From a virus, in IMG/VR virus record IMGVR_UViG_3300032360_000010, positions 1-53,239 of that record: a DNA stretch of 53,239 bases; one strand, 5' to 3'. A program made the position numbers and the translations under genes. Every line of letters begins with the position of its first letter. The first letter of the stretch is position 1. The notes beneath the pieces were generated by a model. It saw only the letters and a list, made by a program, of their open reading frames with translations, searched no databases and was not told where the DNA came from. Positions 1-9,468 of this stretch are shown piece by piece.

Positions 1-2
1 GC

Positions 3-1175
3 GCTTGGTCGTCCAACTTGACCGTTCAGGTTATTGCCGGTGATGTTTCTGGTGTTCGTATCGTAGTTTCTCTTGATGGGGAAACGGTTTTGACGACTGC
101 TGACCTTACAACTTTGGATGCGATTATTAATACAATCAATGCTTCCAATGATGTGAAGCATCTTGTGACTATCGCTAAGGAAACTGGTGCGACCTTGACA
201 CCGGTCACCACGGTAGCGAGTGCGCTGACCGGTGGGGCTGATGGAACGCTTGTGACCAATGCTAGTTCTACGGACAACTACGTTGAGGCTTTGTTGAGAA
301 TCAGCAAGGATCTTGGTCCGGGTGCTGTAGCGATTCCCGGTATTGCTACGGCTACTGGTTATTGGCACGCTCTGATTGATCATGCGAGGTTGAATGATCG
401 GGTTGCTATTTGTTCGTTTGCTTCGTCTAATACGGCGGCTGGTTCTAAGACGGCCCTCAATTCAGCGTCACCTGCTGTTTATACGGATACCGACGCTCAT
501 TACAGTGCTTTCTACTATCCGTGGGTGAAGGTTCCAGATCCGGCTGAGGCCGGGTTGGCCGTGTCCATTGCTCCGGACGCCTATGTTTGTGCGAAACGTT
601 CCAAGGCCGCAGACGCTGCGGGTGGACCGTGGCGGGTTGGAGCAGGTTTGGTTTCAGAAGCCAAGTATGTAACCGGTCTGTCAATGCCCAGTACACAGTT
701 GATGGACAAGGCTACTGGTGACGAGTTGGACAACGCTCGCATCAATGCTTTGCGGGTTATCAATGGCAAGGTTCGTGTGTATGGCGCACGGTCGGCTTCT
801 GAAACGGAAAACGATTGGCGTTTCATTACATCACGAGACACTTTGAATCATGTGGTTTATCAGTGCGAGAAGCGCCTTGAGGATCATGTATTTCAAACGA
901 TTGACGGGCGTGGCGCTCTTTTCTTGAAGATCAAGAATTCAATTGTCAGTATTCTTGAGCCTATTCGCAAGTCTGGTGGCTTGTACGAGGCTTATGGTTC
1001 AGACGGAGTTCGACTAGATCCGGGTTATTCGGTGATTGTTGATAGTACCAATAACAGTGATGCCAATTTAAATATTGGTCAAGTTACTGCCGATGTTGCA
1101 GTTCGTGTGTCTGCTGTTGGTGATAAAATCACAGTTAACATCACTAAGTCGAATTTGACAGCCGGTGTTCTCTAA
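3..1175 (+). CDS. Contractile tail sheath protein, 5' end cut by window edge
   Basis: The frame is open to the left edge of the window, so the N-terminus is missing and the first TTG (18) is not a convincing start. About 390 residues remain. The C-terminal part has the look of phage sheath proteins: a conserved W-R-F-I-T-S-R-D-T-L stretch near residue 267 followed by an alternating beta/helix segment and a final beta-rich domain. The sheath polymerises around the tube and contracts to drive it into the cell. It stops 15 bases before the tube gene, the usual order in myoviruses, with an AAAGGAG ribosome site in the gap. The call rests on order plus general sequence character. Confidence 0.85.
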   Translation, partial: AWSSNLTVQVIAGDVSGVRIVVSLDGETVLTTADLTTLDAIINTINASNDVKHLVTIAKETGATLTPVTTVASALTGGADGTLVTNASSTDNYVEALLRISKDLGPGAVAIPGIATATGYWHALIDHARLNDRVAICSFASSNTAAGSKTALNSASPAVYTDTDAHYSAFYYPWVKVPDPAEAGLAVSIAPDAYVCAKRSKAADAAGGPWRVGAGLVSEAKYVTGLSMPSTQLMDKATGDELDNARINALRVINGKVRVYGARSASETENDWRFITSRDTLNHVVYQCEKRLEDHVFQTIDGRGALFLKIKNSIVSILEPIRKSGGLYEAYGSDGVRLDPGYSVIVDSTNNSDANLNIGQVTADVAVRVSAVGDKITVNITKSNLTAGVL

Positions 1176-1190
1176 AGGAGTGTAGTTTAA

Positions 1191-1637
1191 ATGGCTAAGA
1201 AACTTTCACAGCGTCAAGTCGTTGCAACGATTGAACCAGCATTAGGTCACGCAGTTACGTCCTTCCCTCGCTTTGAGGATTATTGGGCGCAGGTGAGTGG
1301 TGGGGAAATCACTGCGGCTGTTGAAAAGGTTTATGACGGTGGGGCACGTTTCCCAGAAACATTGTGTGCCCCTGCTGATATCGGTGACATCACTCTTACC
1401 CGTCATTATGAAACGACGCGAGATGGCGCTCCATTGGCTGTTCTTCGTCCTCTTGTGGGTGAGGCGTATTACAACATCACTATTGTCGAACTTGATTGCG
1501 ATCTTGCCAACCCGGCATCACAGCGGCTTTATACGGATGCCCTTTGCGTTGGGATGACTGAGACTGACGGCGATGCCTCTTCGGGCGCTCCGGCGGTTTA
1601 CAGCCTGACCTTCTCAATCGGTCCTCTGGCTGCTTAA
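1191..1637 (+). CDS. Tail tube protein
   Basis: A 148-residue, beta-rich protein directly after the sheath gene and preceded by AAAGGAG. Size and position fit the major tail tube protein, which forms the inner channel for DNA passage. The sequence has alternating polar/hydrophobic beta strands and a short helical middle. No enzymatic motif is visible. The downstream neighbours (chaperone, tape measure) support the role. The family call is by position and length; a hexameric tube fold would be the check. Confidence 0.8.
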   Translation: MAKKLSQRQVVATIEPALGHAVTSFPRFEDYWAQVSGGEITAAVEKVYDGGARFPETLCAPADIGDITLTRHYETTRDGAPLAVLRPLVGEAYYNITIVELDCDLANPASQRLYTDALCVGMTETDGDASSGAPAVYSLTFSIGPLAA

Positions 1638-1726
1638 TCTAATAACCAAATAACTTAAACTTGAAATGCCCTTTAAACGGGGTGTATTATTCGGTTGATC
1701 CGAATGTCCTATCAGGAGTGTGAATA

Positions 1727-2242
1727 ATGGCAGAATCCGCCGACGTTAAAGAAACTATTACTATGGACTCTGGGTTGGAGGATAAAAAGTCCAAACCCAC
1801 CGTTCTTGAGCAATTGCGGGCAGAGGTCAGCAAAAAGGTTGAACGTCCGGAAATCGAAATTGATGTTCTAGAACGACCGGGGGTGTCCGTTCGTTTCTCT
1901 CCGAATATCACTCAGAATCAGTTGCGTGCTTGGCGAAAGAATTCCGGCGAGGATTCCAAGGATGGCTTTGATCCGTTGAAGTTTGCTTGTTATGTGGTCG
2001 GTACTTGCTGCAAGTCCATCCTGATTAAGAATCAGGTTGTTCAAGACCAGAATGGTATTGATGTGACTTTTGCTTCTCCTGAGATTCTAGAAATGACAAA
2101 CGATCTTCGTCCCATTCCGGATGGCATTCGTAGGTTCTATGGAATTGATCCCCACCTTGAGTCCACGGCGCTGGCTATTTTGGATCATGCTGGGTACGGC
2201 GATGAGGTAGCAACACAGGAAAACCCTACGACCGGATCATAG
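1727..2242 (+). CDS. Tail assembly chaperone, upstream (G-like) frame
   Basis: A 171-residue acidic/basic mixed protein between the tube and tape measure genes, which is where myo- and siphophages encode the tail assembly chaperone. The start ATG follows AGGAGTG. The last few codons overlap an open -1 frame, and a slippery-type heptamer lies at 2221-2227, so a minority product should be a longer G-T fusion of about 235 residues. The chaperone is thought to hold the tape measure soluble while the tube polymerises. It is not itself a virion protein in studied phages. Confidence 0.75.
   Translation: MAESADVKETITMDSGLEDKKSKPTVLEQLRAEVSKKVERPEIEIDVLERPGVSVRFSPNITQNQLRAWRKNSGEDSKDGFDPLKFACYVVGTCCKSILIKNQVVQDQNGIDVTFASPEILEMTNDLRPIPDGIRRFYGIDPHLESTALAILDHAGYGDEVATQENPTTGS
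2221..2227 (+). other. Candidate -1 programmed frameshift heptamer (A AAC CCT)
   Basis: In the frame of the 1727 gene the bases read gaA AAC CCT, which fits the X XXY YYZ slippery pattern (AAA, CCC, T). A -1 slip would re-pair AAC as AAA and CCT as CCC and continue at TAC (2227). The upstream frame stops 13 bases later, and the -1 frame is open from 2206 through 2430. Y=C is less common than A or T in known sites, so the exact slip point is inferred. Confidence 0.55.
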
Positions 2243-2433
2243 AAGAATTACAGGAATCTCCTATGATTCAAACTGCGGCTAATTTGGGAGAGGTGTTTGG
2301 AACTGATCCTTTGAAATTGCTGGATGTTACTGAAGAAGAGTGGGCCATTCGGGTAGCATGTGGTGCAGTAATAGCCCAACAACGTGCAGATCAATTGGAT
2401 GCACAAAGGCAGGCTAGTGGTACGAAACGTTAG
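2227..2433 (+). CDS. Tail assembly chaperone, frameshifted (T-like) extension
   Basis: This reading frame continues the chaperone after the slip at 2221-2227 and adds about 68 residues beginning Y-D-R-I-I-E-E-L. It could also start independently at ATG 2263 (56 residues), but that ATG has no clear ribosome site. The residues upstream of ATG 2263 look like normal helical coding sequence, which favours the fusion. It ends 28 bases before the tape measure gene. The G-GT arrangement is conserved in tailed phages even when sequence is not. Confidence 0.6.
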   Translation, partial: YDRIIEELQESPMIQTAANLGEVFGTDPLKLLDVTEEEWAIRVACGAVIAQQRADQLDAQRQASGTKR

Positions 2434-2461
2434 ATTGATATAATTAGTAAAGGCCCGTGAT

Positions 2462-5400
2462 ATGGCGGTTGAGCAGAAAGTAGTTATTAGGGTCGAAATA
2501 GACCCAGATTTGGGCAAAGCCGCTGCTGTCAATGCTGCTCTTTTAGGGTTTGATAAGAATGCCAAAAGGGCAAATAGAAGTCTTAGTAAAGTTACCAATC
2601 GTTTAGATAAAGATTTTCAGCGGGCTTTAGGCAGAGTGGCATCAAAGTTGGGGGACTTTGGGGCCAAATTAATCAAGATCAATCTCAAAGCCTTTGGTGT
2701 AGAACTGTTTGCCGTGGTCGCTGGGCTGGTGGCCATGAAGGCGGCTTTGGCAGCCGGTCAAATGGTTATGCGCGCATGGCATTCCACTATTTCTTTTATG
2801 AAAGTAGGCGTTGCTGGCCTGACAGCGGGCATTATCGGTCTTGTTTCAACAATCGCAGCAGCCAACAGGCAGTTTGCTCAGGTGCAATTAGCACCGTTTG
2901 TGGGTGGCTTACAGGCGGCTCGTACCGCTATGAGTGGGATGCGGATGGGTTCGACGGCGCAGATGGGGATTCAAAACCTCACCTTGCTTGCGAACACACT
3001 GTCTCGTGGTGGTGTTGATTCCAGAAATGTCGGCATGTTGACACGGGCGTTTGGAAACTTTACTGGTGGGGATGTAAAAGCCACTCAAGGCATGGCTCAG
3101 GCTTGGACGCAGATGACGCAAACAGGCAACAAGTCGGTCATGGTCGATCAGATGAAGAGCATGGGTCCGGCTTACAAGGAAGCGACTAAAGCGTTTCAGG
3201 CATATGAAGGTGACGATTTGGTCGGGGCGATGATTCGGGGAGAGTTCACCCCGGACGCCATGAAGGGTTCTCTTGACAAACTTGATGACACCGTTATGGG
3301 TGGCTTCAAGGGAATGATCACCACGCTTTACAATCAACTTGCTGATATTGGTTCTGTGTTTCTAGTTCCGTTGCGTGATGCCATGAATGATGTAGAGAGG
3401 ATTCTTCGTGGTGGACTGTTGCGTGTTACGGGTATTTTGCAGTCGTATGGTTTGGGAACTTTTATGCCCGCTTTGGTCAGGGGTATGGAGAGGGCAACTG
3501 ACTTTTTTGTCAAGTTGATTCTTGAGGATCTTCCGCGTTTCACAGAGGTGATGGGAAAGATTGCCAATTGGTGGCGGGATTTCAAATCCGGTACTAGCAG
3601 GTTCTTTGGTGATCTTGGCGACAGCATGAGACAGTTTTCTGATTCAGGCGATCATGCGTGGCAATTCTTGAAGAATATGTTCGGTTCGGGAGGCATTGGC
3701 GGTTTCATTTCTGATCGAATGAAGGCGTGGAACGACATGATCGTACAAAATGCAGCCGAATTTGAATTGTTCGGTGAGCGTATAGGTGGAGCAATCAAGG
3801 GTTTGCTTGAAGTCATTACGGCGACAAAAGATGAGTTCTTTAATATTCTTCCGCAACTCAATGATTTCCTTTTGTTCTTGACGAATGAAGTTTTCCCTGT
3901 AATGCAAGATTTTGTTACTCAGTTCGTGAAAGCGTTCAAGCAGGCGCTGCCGGTTATCAGGAATGTTGTTTCAGCGTTTTTGCCTTTGTTGAGGGTTATG
4001 AATAGTTTGATCGGCGTTCTCGCTACGATGCCCGGTGGGCTGGGCGGTCTGGCCGTGTTGGGTATGGGCTGGTTGGGTATGACCAGAGGTGGTCGTGCTT
4101 CCATGGGTTACATGAGGGCTGGTGCGACGGGCGGTGCCCGACCATCTGGTGCATTCGCTGGTATCGGCTATGGCGTGGGGCAAGCCGGGTCGAATTTTTC
4201 GACGTACAGACAGGTTCTTAGGGCAGAAGGCGCTGGGAAAGTAGCGGCGACGACTGGCGCTGCGAAAGCAGCCTTTGGACAACAAGGGTTGACGGGCGGC
4301 GGGATGATGATAGCGGGCATGGTGCTTGGACAGAGCGGGAACGCGATCTTGGCCGGGTTGGGGCAAAGTCTCATGATGGGTGGCATGGGCTACATGATGG
4401 GTGGCACAAAGATGGGTATGGCTGCTATGGGCATGTCGGGTTTGATGGGCGCTTACAACGCACAAACTGCGACCGGGGGTGCCGTGTCGGGCGCGATGGG
4501 CGGTGGCCTGATGGCCGGTAGTCTGGGGCTGCTGGCGGTTGGGGCGGGGGTAATGACCGGGGGTGCAGCATTTGCAGTCGCGGGTCTGGCGGCACTCGGC
4601 GCTGGAGCATTGGGGTGGTGGAAGGGCGGCAAGAACGAGGATGAAAAGAATGCTCTGACAGAAACGGGGATGCGAGTTTTCGGTGAGGACGCTATGGCCG
4701 AATTTGCCGAAGGTGGCAGGGCTTCGATGACGGCGGATCTGAAAGATTTCAATGAGATCTTTTTGGATGATGACAAGTTCAAGGCTTGGGCACGGACGCA
4801 GGGTTTTGATGAGGATGAGGCGTTAAAACATCGGGCTGGAATCGCGGGTGGGGTCGCTGATTCGTTTAGAGAAAATCTGGCGTCCTTGGATCGGGCCGTA
4901 GGAACGATTGCCGAACGAACCGGTATGCACGCTGAGGATATTGAAATAGCGGCGGACAGAATGGGTATCGCTTTACGAGACACCAAGAGTTCTCTTCAAG
5001 ATTTTTATATGGGCCTGTACGAGCAGTACGAAACCAAGGACATGGCCTCAGGCATCCGCATGTACGCGGATCAAATTAATAAGTCTTTTGCAGATGTTGT
5101 TTTTGGTAGTCGTTTCCACAAGGGTGCCCGTGTAGATGAGGCTTTGGGTCAATCCAAGGCTGCTAACAATGTGATGTTGCAAGAGTTGTTAACTACTGGC
5201 ACCATCAGTAATGATTCTGCTGCTGCTGGTATTGATGCTGCCATCGCTCAGGGACAGGCTCTTGGTTTTTCGGGATATGAACTGGTTCAGTTTGTTGAAA
5301 GATTCGGGGAGGGGTGGCAAGCCGATATGGAGAAACGAGGACTGGGGAAAGGGGCTAAAAAATTCACTAACGAAATCGCAGCCTTCTCAGAGCGAACTTT

Positions 5401-5872
5401 TAACGATTTTGTAGACAGCGAATCTGTTAAGCAACTTCAAATCATGAATGAGGTGTGGGATCGTCCGCAACTCACTCGTGCAGGGTTGAGGGAGATGTGG
5501 ACGGAGGGCGACATAGAGCAAGAGTTGGCTAAGGCTAATATGGAAGTTTGGAAGTTGGCACGGGAAGCGAAGAAAGCAGAGACTGATGCTGTTGTAGCCG
5601 CTACGACGGCAATGTACACATTGGAGCGAGCGGCACTTGCCGCAGCGGCAGCGGAAAGTGCGGAACTGAGAGCGGAAGCAGAAACCGATGATCCGATTTT
5701 GATTGATATCAGAAACAACGGTGGCCAAGTAATAGATGGCGGCGTAGTGGGTCCGGGGGGTCTTACCCCCTCTGAACGCGCAGCAGCCGACGGTGCCAAA
5801 AGTTTGTCTGACTGGCTGGCGTCTGCACAGTCGTCGGGATACACACCATCACAAATAGCAGGGGGGCCGTGA
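2462..5872 (+). CDS. Tail tape measure protein
   Basis: At 1136 residues this is the longest gene of the tail-core region, placed right after the chaperone frames; its length should set tail length. Features visible: a helical N-terminus, hydrophobic segments near residues 75-130, a Gly/Met-rich hydrophobic middle (about residues 520-720) that could be membrane-active, and an Ala/Glu-rich helical C-terminus. No lytic transglycosylase or peptidase motif is evident. The start follows AAAGG. The GC-rich middle (about 4.0-4.6 kb) contrasts with the AT-richer ends and creates long spurious frames on the other strand. Confidence 0.88.
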   Translation: MAVEQKVVIRVEIDPDLGKAAAVNAALLGFDKNAKRANRSLSKVTNRLDKDFQRALGRVASKLGDFGAKLIKINLKAFGVELFAVVAGLVAMKAALAAGQMVMRAWHSTISFMKVGVAGLTAGIIGLVSTIAAANRQFAQVQLAPFVGGLQAARTAMSGMRMGSTAQMGIQNLTLLANTLSRGGVDSRNVGMLTRAFGNFTGGDVKATQGMAQAWTQMTQTGNKSVMVDQMKSMGPAYKEATKAFQAYEGDDLVGAMIRGEFTPDAMKGSLDKLDDTVMGGFKGMITTLYNQLADIGSVFLVPLRDAMNDVERILRGGLLRVTGILQSYGLGTFMPALVRGMERATDFFVKLILEDLPRFTEVMGKIANWWRDFKSGTSRFFGDLGDSMRQFSDSGDHAWQFLKNMFGSGGIGGFISDRMKAWNDMIVQNAAEFELFGERIGGAIKGLLEVITATKDEFFNILPQLNDFLLFLTNEVFPVMQDFVTQFVKAFKQALPVIRNVVSAFLPLLRVMNSLIGVLATMPGGLGGLAVLGMGWLGMTRGGRASMGYMRAGATGGARPSGAFAGIGYGVGQAGSNFSTYRQVLRAEGAGKVAATTGAAKAAFGQQGLTGGGMMIAGMVLGQSGNAILAGLGQSLMMGGMGYMMGGTKMGMAAMGMSGLMGAYNAQTATGGAVSGAMGGGLMAGSLGLLAVGAGVMTGGAAFAVAGLAALGAGALGWWKGGKNEDEKNALTETGMRVFGEDAMAEFAEGGRASMTADLKDFNEIFLDDDKFKAWARTQGFDEDEALKHRAGIAGGVADSFRENLASLDRAVGTIAERTGMHAEDIEIAADRMGIALRDTKSSLQDFYMGLYEQYETKDMASGIRMYADQINKSFADVVFGSRFHKGARVDEALGQSKAANNVMLQELLTTGTISNDSAAAGIDAAIAQGQALGFSGYELVQFVERFGEGWQADMEKRGLGKGAKKFTNEIAAFSERTFNDFVDSESVKQLQIMNEVWDRPQLTRAGLREMWTEGDIEQELAKANMEVWKLAREAKKAETDAVVAATTAMYTLERAALAAAAAESAELRAEAETDDPILIDIRNNGGQVIDGGVVGPGGLTPSERAAADGAKSLSDWLASAQSSGYTPSQIAGGP

Positions 5873-5875
5873 TAA

Positions 5876-6682
5876 ATGGCTGGTACAGCGAAGTTTTATA
5901 TTTCTCTCACTGATGGTGAATCTAGAGGCTCCCTAGTTGCTCAACGCTTGGCGTTGTCAAAGCGTTTGACGTTGCGTCAAATGCCGAAAGGTGAAGTCGC
6001 TAAGAAGTCTCCGGAGTATTTCAACGACGCGATAGGGCTTTATATTCCGGGGTTTGAATTCGATCCGGAGAGCGAAGTGATATTGAAGACGTTTGAGTTT
6101 CCCTATGGGCCAAAAAATATGACTTATGGCGGGAGTGAACTGGCATACACGGAGATTCAGCGTCCCAGTAGAAAGCCTTTGCTGCGTTCTGTTGCGCCCA
6201 AGAACAGAAAGATTGAGTTGTCTTGTGTGTTGGCGGATCGGCCAAGTCGGGGAAAGCAATCCATTGAGAGCGAAATAGCGTCTCTTGAGGAAATCGCTGG
6301 TGACGATCAGGATTTACTACTTCAATATGGTGGGGTTATTATTCCTTATCGTTTGCGTATGACAGCGTTATCTATTACATCGACGGATAAGAGTTTGAAC
6401 GGTGAGACGATTCGTGCAAGGGCTTCTATGGCTTTCGTGGAGTCGCATCCTTTGAACACGGAAATTATTCATTTGAAGGCAGTTCTGTTTGAACCAGAAG
6501 TTCCCGCTGAGACTGCCGACGAGGACGAAGAAGATGATGAGGCCGAAGACGCCGCTCACTACGGTGGTTATAACAATAGTGGCCTACATACTGAGGATCA
6601 CCCAATACTCAATCCGGCTGCTGAACGATCGGTAGGTTCGGACACCGTGGCTCAGAGATATGCCCAATTGGGTGTGAGTTAA
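5876..6682 (+). CDS. Baseplate protein, probable tube-initiator/adaptor
   Basis: A 268-residue protein three bases after the tape measure stop. The first 180 residues are beta-rich with an F-E-F-P-Y-G-P-K-N-M segment near residue 75, reminiscent of the tube-initiator/LysM-type proteins found between tape measure and hub in contractile systems. The C-terminus (about residues 205-225) is a run of Glu/Asp, then a disordered tail. It probably joins tube to hub. The family assignment is by position and general character; no LysM motif is certain. Confidence 0.5.
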   Translation: MAGTAKFYISLTDGESRGSLVAQRLALSKRLTLRQMPKGEVAKKSPEYFNDAIGLYIPGFEFDPESEVILKTFEFPYGPKNMTYGGSELAYTEIQRPSRKPLLRSVAPKNRKIELSCVLADRPSRGKQSIESEIASLEEIAGDDQDLLLQYGGVIIPYRLRMTALSITSTDKSLNGETIRARASMAFVESHPLNTEIIHLKAVLFEPEVPAETADEDEEDDEAEDAAHYGGYNNSGLHTEDHPILNPAAERSVGSDTVAQRYAQLGVS

Positions 6683-6691
6683 AGTATTACC

Positions 6692-8233
6692 ATGGAAGAC
6701 TTAGGAAAGTTACGCTTCGGAGAAATTGGAACTGCCCGAACTGCTGAGATAACAGAAAGCGTAACCGATTTAGGTGTTGATTTAACGTCTAACATGACAT
6801 CTGAAATGTCAATACAAGTTTATGATCCGGGTTTCAAAATGTTTAAGGCCGATTATTTTCAGATGCGTCGGCCCGTTACTTATCGGGGACAATCTTATGA
6901 GATCGCACAAGCATCTGTCCAGCGGCATCCCAATGGACCGGATGCGGTGCAGGTTAAATGTCGGTCGGCTCCGATTCAAAGAATGAGACGGGATAAAGGT
7001 GCAGAAAATTGGAATACTTCTGCTGCCGGTTTTGCAAAACAAATGGCTGAGAAATTTGGGTTGCAAGCATTTATTCAATCCACTCCCGACAGAATCAATA
7101 TTACTCGTCAATCTGGTGATAATGCTGATGAGTCCTCATGGGATGTTTTGCAGCGTTTGGCAAGCGATTTGGATTATTTGGTTTTTGAATCTTACGGGGT
7201 TTTGTATTTTTCATCTGAGGAGTTTTTGGTTGAGCGTCAACCGGGGATTGTTGTAGATGTAGACGCTCCTGAAAATGATGCATGGTTTCCTTTCGGTTGG
7301 TCTTTCGCTACCAGTGATGACGATTGGAGGGGCAGTCAAGCGACGGTTTTGGTTCCACGAGACAATGGGAAGAAACTTCGACCGGGGATGACGGTAGCGT
7401 TTAAAAACGTGGGCAAGTTCGGTCCTAGTGAAACTACACACCCAGAGGATACGCAAAACTTGGAAACTGCGGATGCTGTTGCCACAACTCGTAAATATCT
7501 GATTACGAATGTGAGTTGGAAAGAAGGCGGTAATAACCCTGTTCAAATAAAAGCACGCACGCTTGTGGAAACTGATGACACTGTGGCGGATTCTTCTGTT
7601 GGTCTTGGTGTTATTCCATATGGGTCTAGAGAGTTGTGTAAGGGCGCTACCGGAACCGATGTTAAGCGATTACAGATGGCTGTTGGCATGGCGGAAAAAG
7701 ACCAAGACGGCGTTTTTGGTCCGATAACCGAAGGATATGTAAAGACATGGCAGCAACGAAACACATTGGGTGTTAGAACAGTAACGTTGATAGGCGATCT
7801 TGATCCGGCTGACCGTTCATTCTTTGGGGATCGTGAGCAGTTTGTGACTTATATAGGTGATGGGTGTATCAATGATGATGATTGGGCTGTGCTTTTGGCT
7901 ATGCCCGGTTCTACTTTTCCTTTGATGGTGGCTGCCACGGAGGCTGAAGACCCAGCCGATATCAAATTTTTTGAAAGAGCCAGAATTTTGGCAGAGGAGA
8001 ACGCGAAGAAAAATCTGAAGGCAGCGACAGAGGCTGAAGACGACGCCGATCGAAAGTTTTTCGATAGTTCTTATCAGCCGGATCCTTACGACGTAGAAGG
8101 CAGGGAAGGTGTCGAAGAAACGAAAGGTATCGAATCAACTATAGATCCAGCAGATCTTAAATTCTTTAGTGGCTTGTATTCCAACCCAAAGAAGCCTGAG
8201 CCGAATCATCCGATGTATGGGTACCACGGCTAA
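6692..8233 (+). CDS. Baseplate hub protein (gp27/gpD-like) with peptidoglycan-binding domain
   Basis: A 513-residue protein with an N-terminal beta-barrel hub region: residues 110-170 resemble late-control D/gp27 hubs (helix followed by S-S-W-D-V-L-Q-R-L-A, a common hub motif). Residues about 308-355 form a PG_binding_1-like repeat (K-G-A-T-G-T-D-V-K-R-L-Q, then D-G-V-F-G-P-I-T). The C-terminal 100 residues are charged and repetitive, with three D-x-K/R-F-F segments near 425, 450 and 488. The hub holds the spike; the domain may anchor the baseplate to the cell wall on contraction. The stop overlaps the next start as TAATG. Confidence 0.75.
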   Translation: MEDLGKLRFGEIGTARTAEITESVTDLGVDLTSNMTSEMSIQVYDPGFKMFKADYFQMRRPVTYRGQSYEIAQASVQRHPNGPDAVQVKCRSAPIQRMRRDKGAENWNTSAAGFAKQMAEKFGLQAFIQSTPDRINITRQSGDNADESSWDVLQRLASDLDYLVFESYGVLYFSSEEFLVERQPGIVVDVDAPENDAWFPFGWSFATSDDDWRGSQATVLVPRDNGKKLRPGMTVAFKNVGKFGPSETTHPEDTQNLETADAVATTRKYLITNVSWKEGGNNPVQIKARTLVETDDTVADSSVGLGVIPYGSRELCKGATGTDVKRLQMAVGMAEKDQDGVFGPITEGYVKTWQQRNTLGVRTVTLIGDLDPADRSFFGDREQFVTYIGDGCINDDDWAVLLAMPGSTFPLMVAATEAEDPADIKFFERARILAEENAKKNLKAATEAEDDADRKFFDSSYQPDPYDVEGREGVEETKGIESTIDPADLKFFSGLYSNPKKPEPNHPMYGYHG

Positions 8234-9396
8234 TGGCTAAAAAAGGTGCAAGTTCGTATAAGGGTTCTGGTTACAACCGTAAGCGTCCTACCAAGGCGTA
8301 TTCGCCCGGACAGCCCATATCTGATGGATTTCATGAAGGTGAAGTAACTGAGGTTGTTACTTCCACTACGGACCCATACACGATCAAAGTTTCTGTTAAT
8401 TCGTTGGGCCACAATAACGTTCCAGCACTGTTCTATATAGGGTCTCCCCCAAGAAAGGGAGACAAAGTAATGGTTAGTTTTATTGCTAACCGTCCAGATG
8501 ACTTGTTGGTTATCAATCCGCAGCATCAATTAGGTGATGGCACTGCATCGGGGGTTGTTCGTTTCGGTGGACAGACCTCACAGTGGGGGCACACGCTGAG
8601 GATCGACCCCACGGAGTATGTCGGATCTAATCGTGCATCCATCATGTTGGATAACACGACCATGGGAACAGATGGTTCTGGGATTGGAACGGAGGGAGAC
8701 TGGTTCGTTTTTGATGAGAAGAATGACTCATACAATCTGCACCACACCGGGCATGACGAGAAGGTCGATGGTGGGTTAACTGTTAGAGCGTCGGGGACAC
8801 ATACCACCCCGGCGGGCACGTTTGAGCGGTACATCGCCTTCGCCCCAAGTTACGACTGGGGGGGAACCGAACGTGGCAGTTTCTTCACCAATAATACCTA
8901 CACTGACTTCTCATTCCATGGAACGACATATCAGTACGGCTGTCATCCATTAGCAAATAATCAATACTCGCTTGGCTACGAGGGAGTGCGATGGAGCGAA
9001 CTATTTTGCTCCAATGGAACGATAAATACGTCCGATCAAAATGAGAAAACAGATATTGCTGATTCTGATCTGGGGTTGGATTTTCTCAAAGCCTTACGAC
9101 CCGTGAAGTTCAAATGGATTGAAACTGAAGGTAGGGCAGGAGTCAGGACACACTACGGGCTGCTAGGGCAGGAGGTCGAAACAGTATTGGGGGATGCTGC
9201 TTCTGATACAGCCATCTGGACTAACGCACTGATCGAAGCACACCCTGAATTACCGGCTGACCCCGAACACAATGTTCGTGCCGTTCCTGCTGTGGAAGAA
9301 CATCACGAGCAAGGACTTCGGTATACGGAACTGATTGGACCGATTATCAAGGCTATTCAAGAATTAGAAGTTCGCATTGCGGCCTTGGAGAGTTGA
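8233..9396 (+). CDS. Baseplate spike (gp5-like OB fold) with C-terminal S74 self-cleaving chaperone
   Basis: A 387-residue protein. Residues about 30-95 resemble the OB fold of gp5/gpV spikes and lie in the expected place after the hub. The C-terminal 125 residues match Peptidase_S74, the intramolecular chaperone of trimeric fibres: S267-D268-Q-N-E-K272-T-D-I aligns with the Ser-Asp cleavage site and catalytic Lys of endosialidase-type chaperones, and the protein ends in a short coiled coil. The likely course is trimerisation, cleavage between S267 and D268, and loss of the chaperone. It starts at the TAATG overlap with the hub. An S74 domain on a spike is unusual; the alternative is a short central tail fibre. 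Confidence 0.7.
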   Translation: MAKKGASSYKGSGYNRKRPTKAYSPGQPISDGFHEGEVTEVVTSTTDPYTIKVSVNSLGHNNVPALFYIGSPPRKGDKVMVSFIANRPDDLLVINPQHQLGDGTASGVVRFGGQTSQWGHTLRIDPTEYVGSNRASIMLDNTTMGTDGSGIGTEGDWFVFDEKNDSYNLHHTGHDEKVDGGLTVRASGTHTTPAGTFERYIAFAPSYDWGGTERGSFFTNNTYTDFSFHGTTYQYGCHPLANNQYSLGYEGVRWSELFCSNGTINTSDQNEKTDIADSDLGLDFLKALRPVKFKWIETEGRAGVRTHYGLLGQEVETVLGDAASDTAIWTNALIEAHPELPADPEHNVRAVPAVEEHHEQGLRYTELIGPIIKAIQELEVRIAALES

Positions 9397-9468
9397 TAGT
9401 TCTATACTAATAGATGGTTGAAGAGTGGAATACATAAGCCGACCCGGCCTGTACGGCCAAGGTAAGAA
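9397..9468 (+). promoter_or_regulatory. Short leader with TATACT box and small GC hairpin
   Basis: This 72-base gap before the endolysin gene contains TATACT (9403-9408), a fair -10 match, and an inverted repeat GGCC-TGTAC-GGCC just before the AAGG ribosome site. No good -35 is visible. It may be a promoter or only a leader. Confidence 0.2.

Noticed and set aside
1638-1726. Extra small gene between tube and chaperone
   Set aside because: No frame with a start and ribosome site of useful length was seen in the 89 bases.
3971-4986. Long minus-strand frames in the middle of the tape measure gene
   Set aside because: High-GC shadow frames with biased His/Arg/Ser composition, inside an intact 1136-residue gene.
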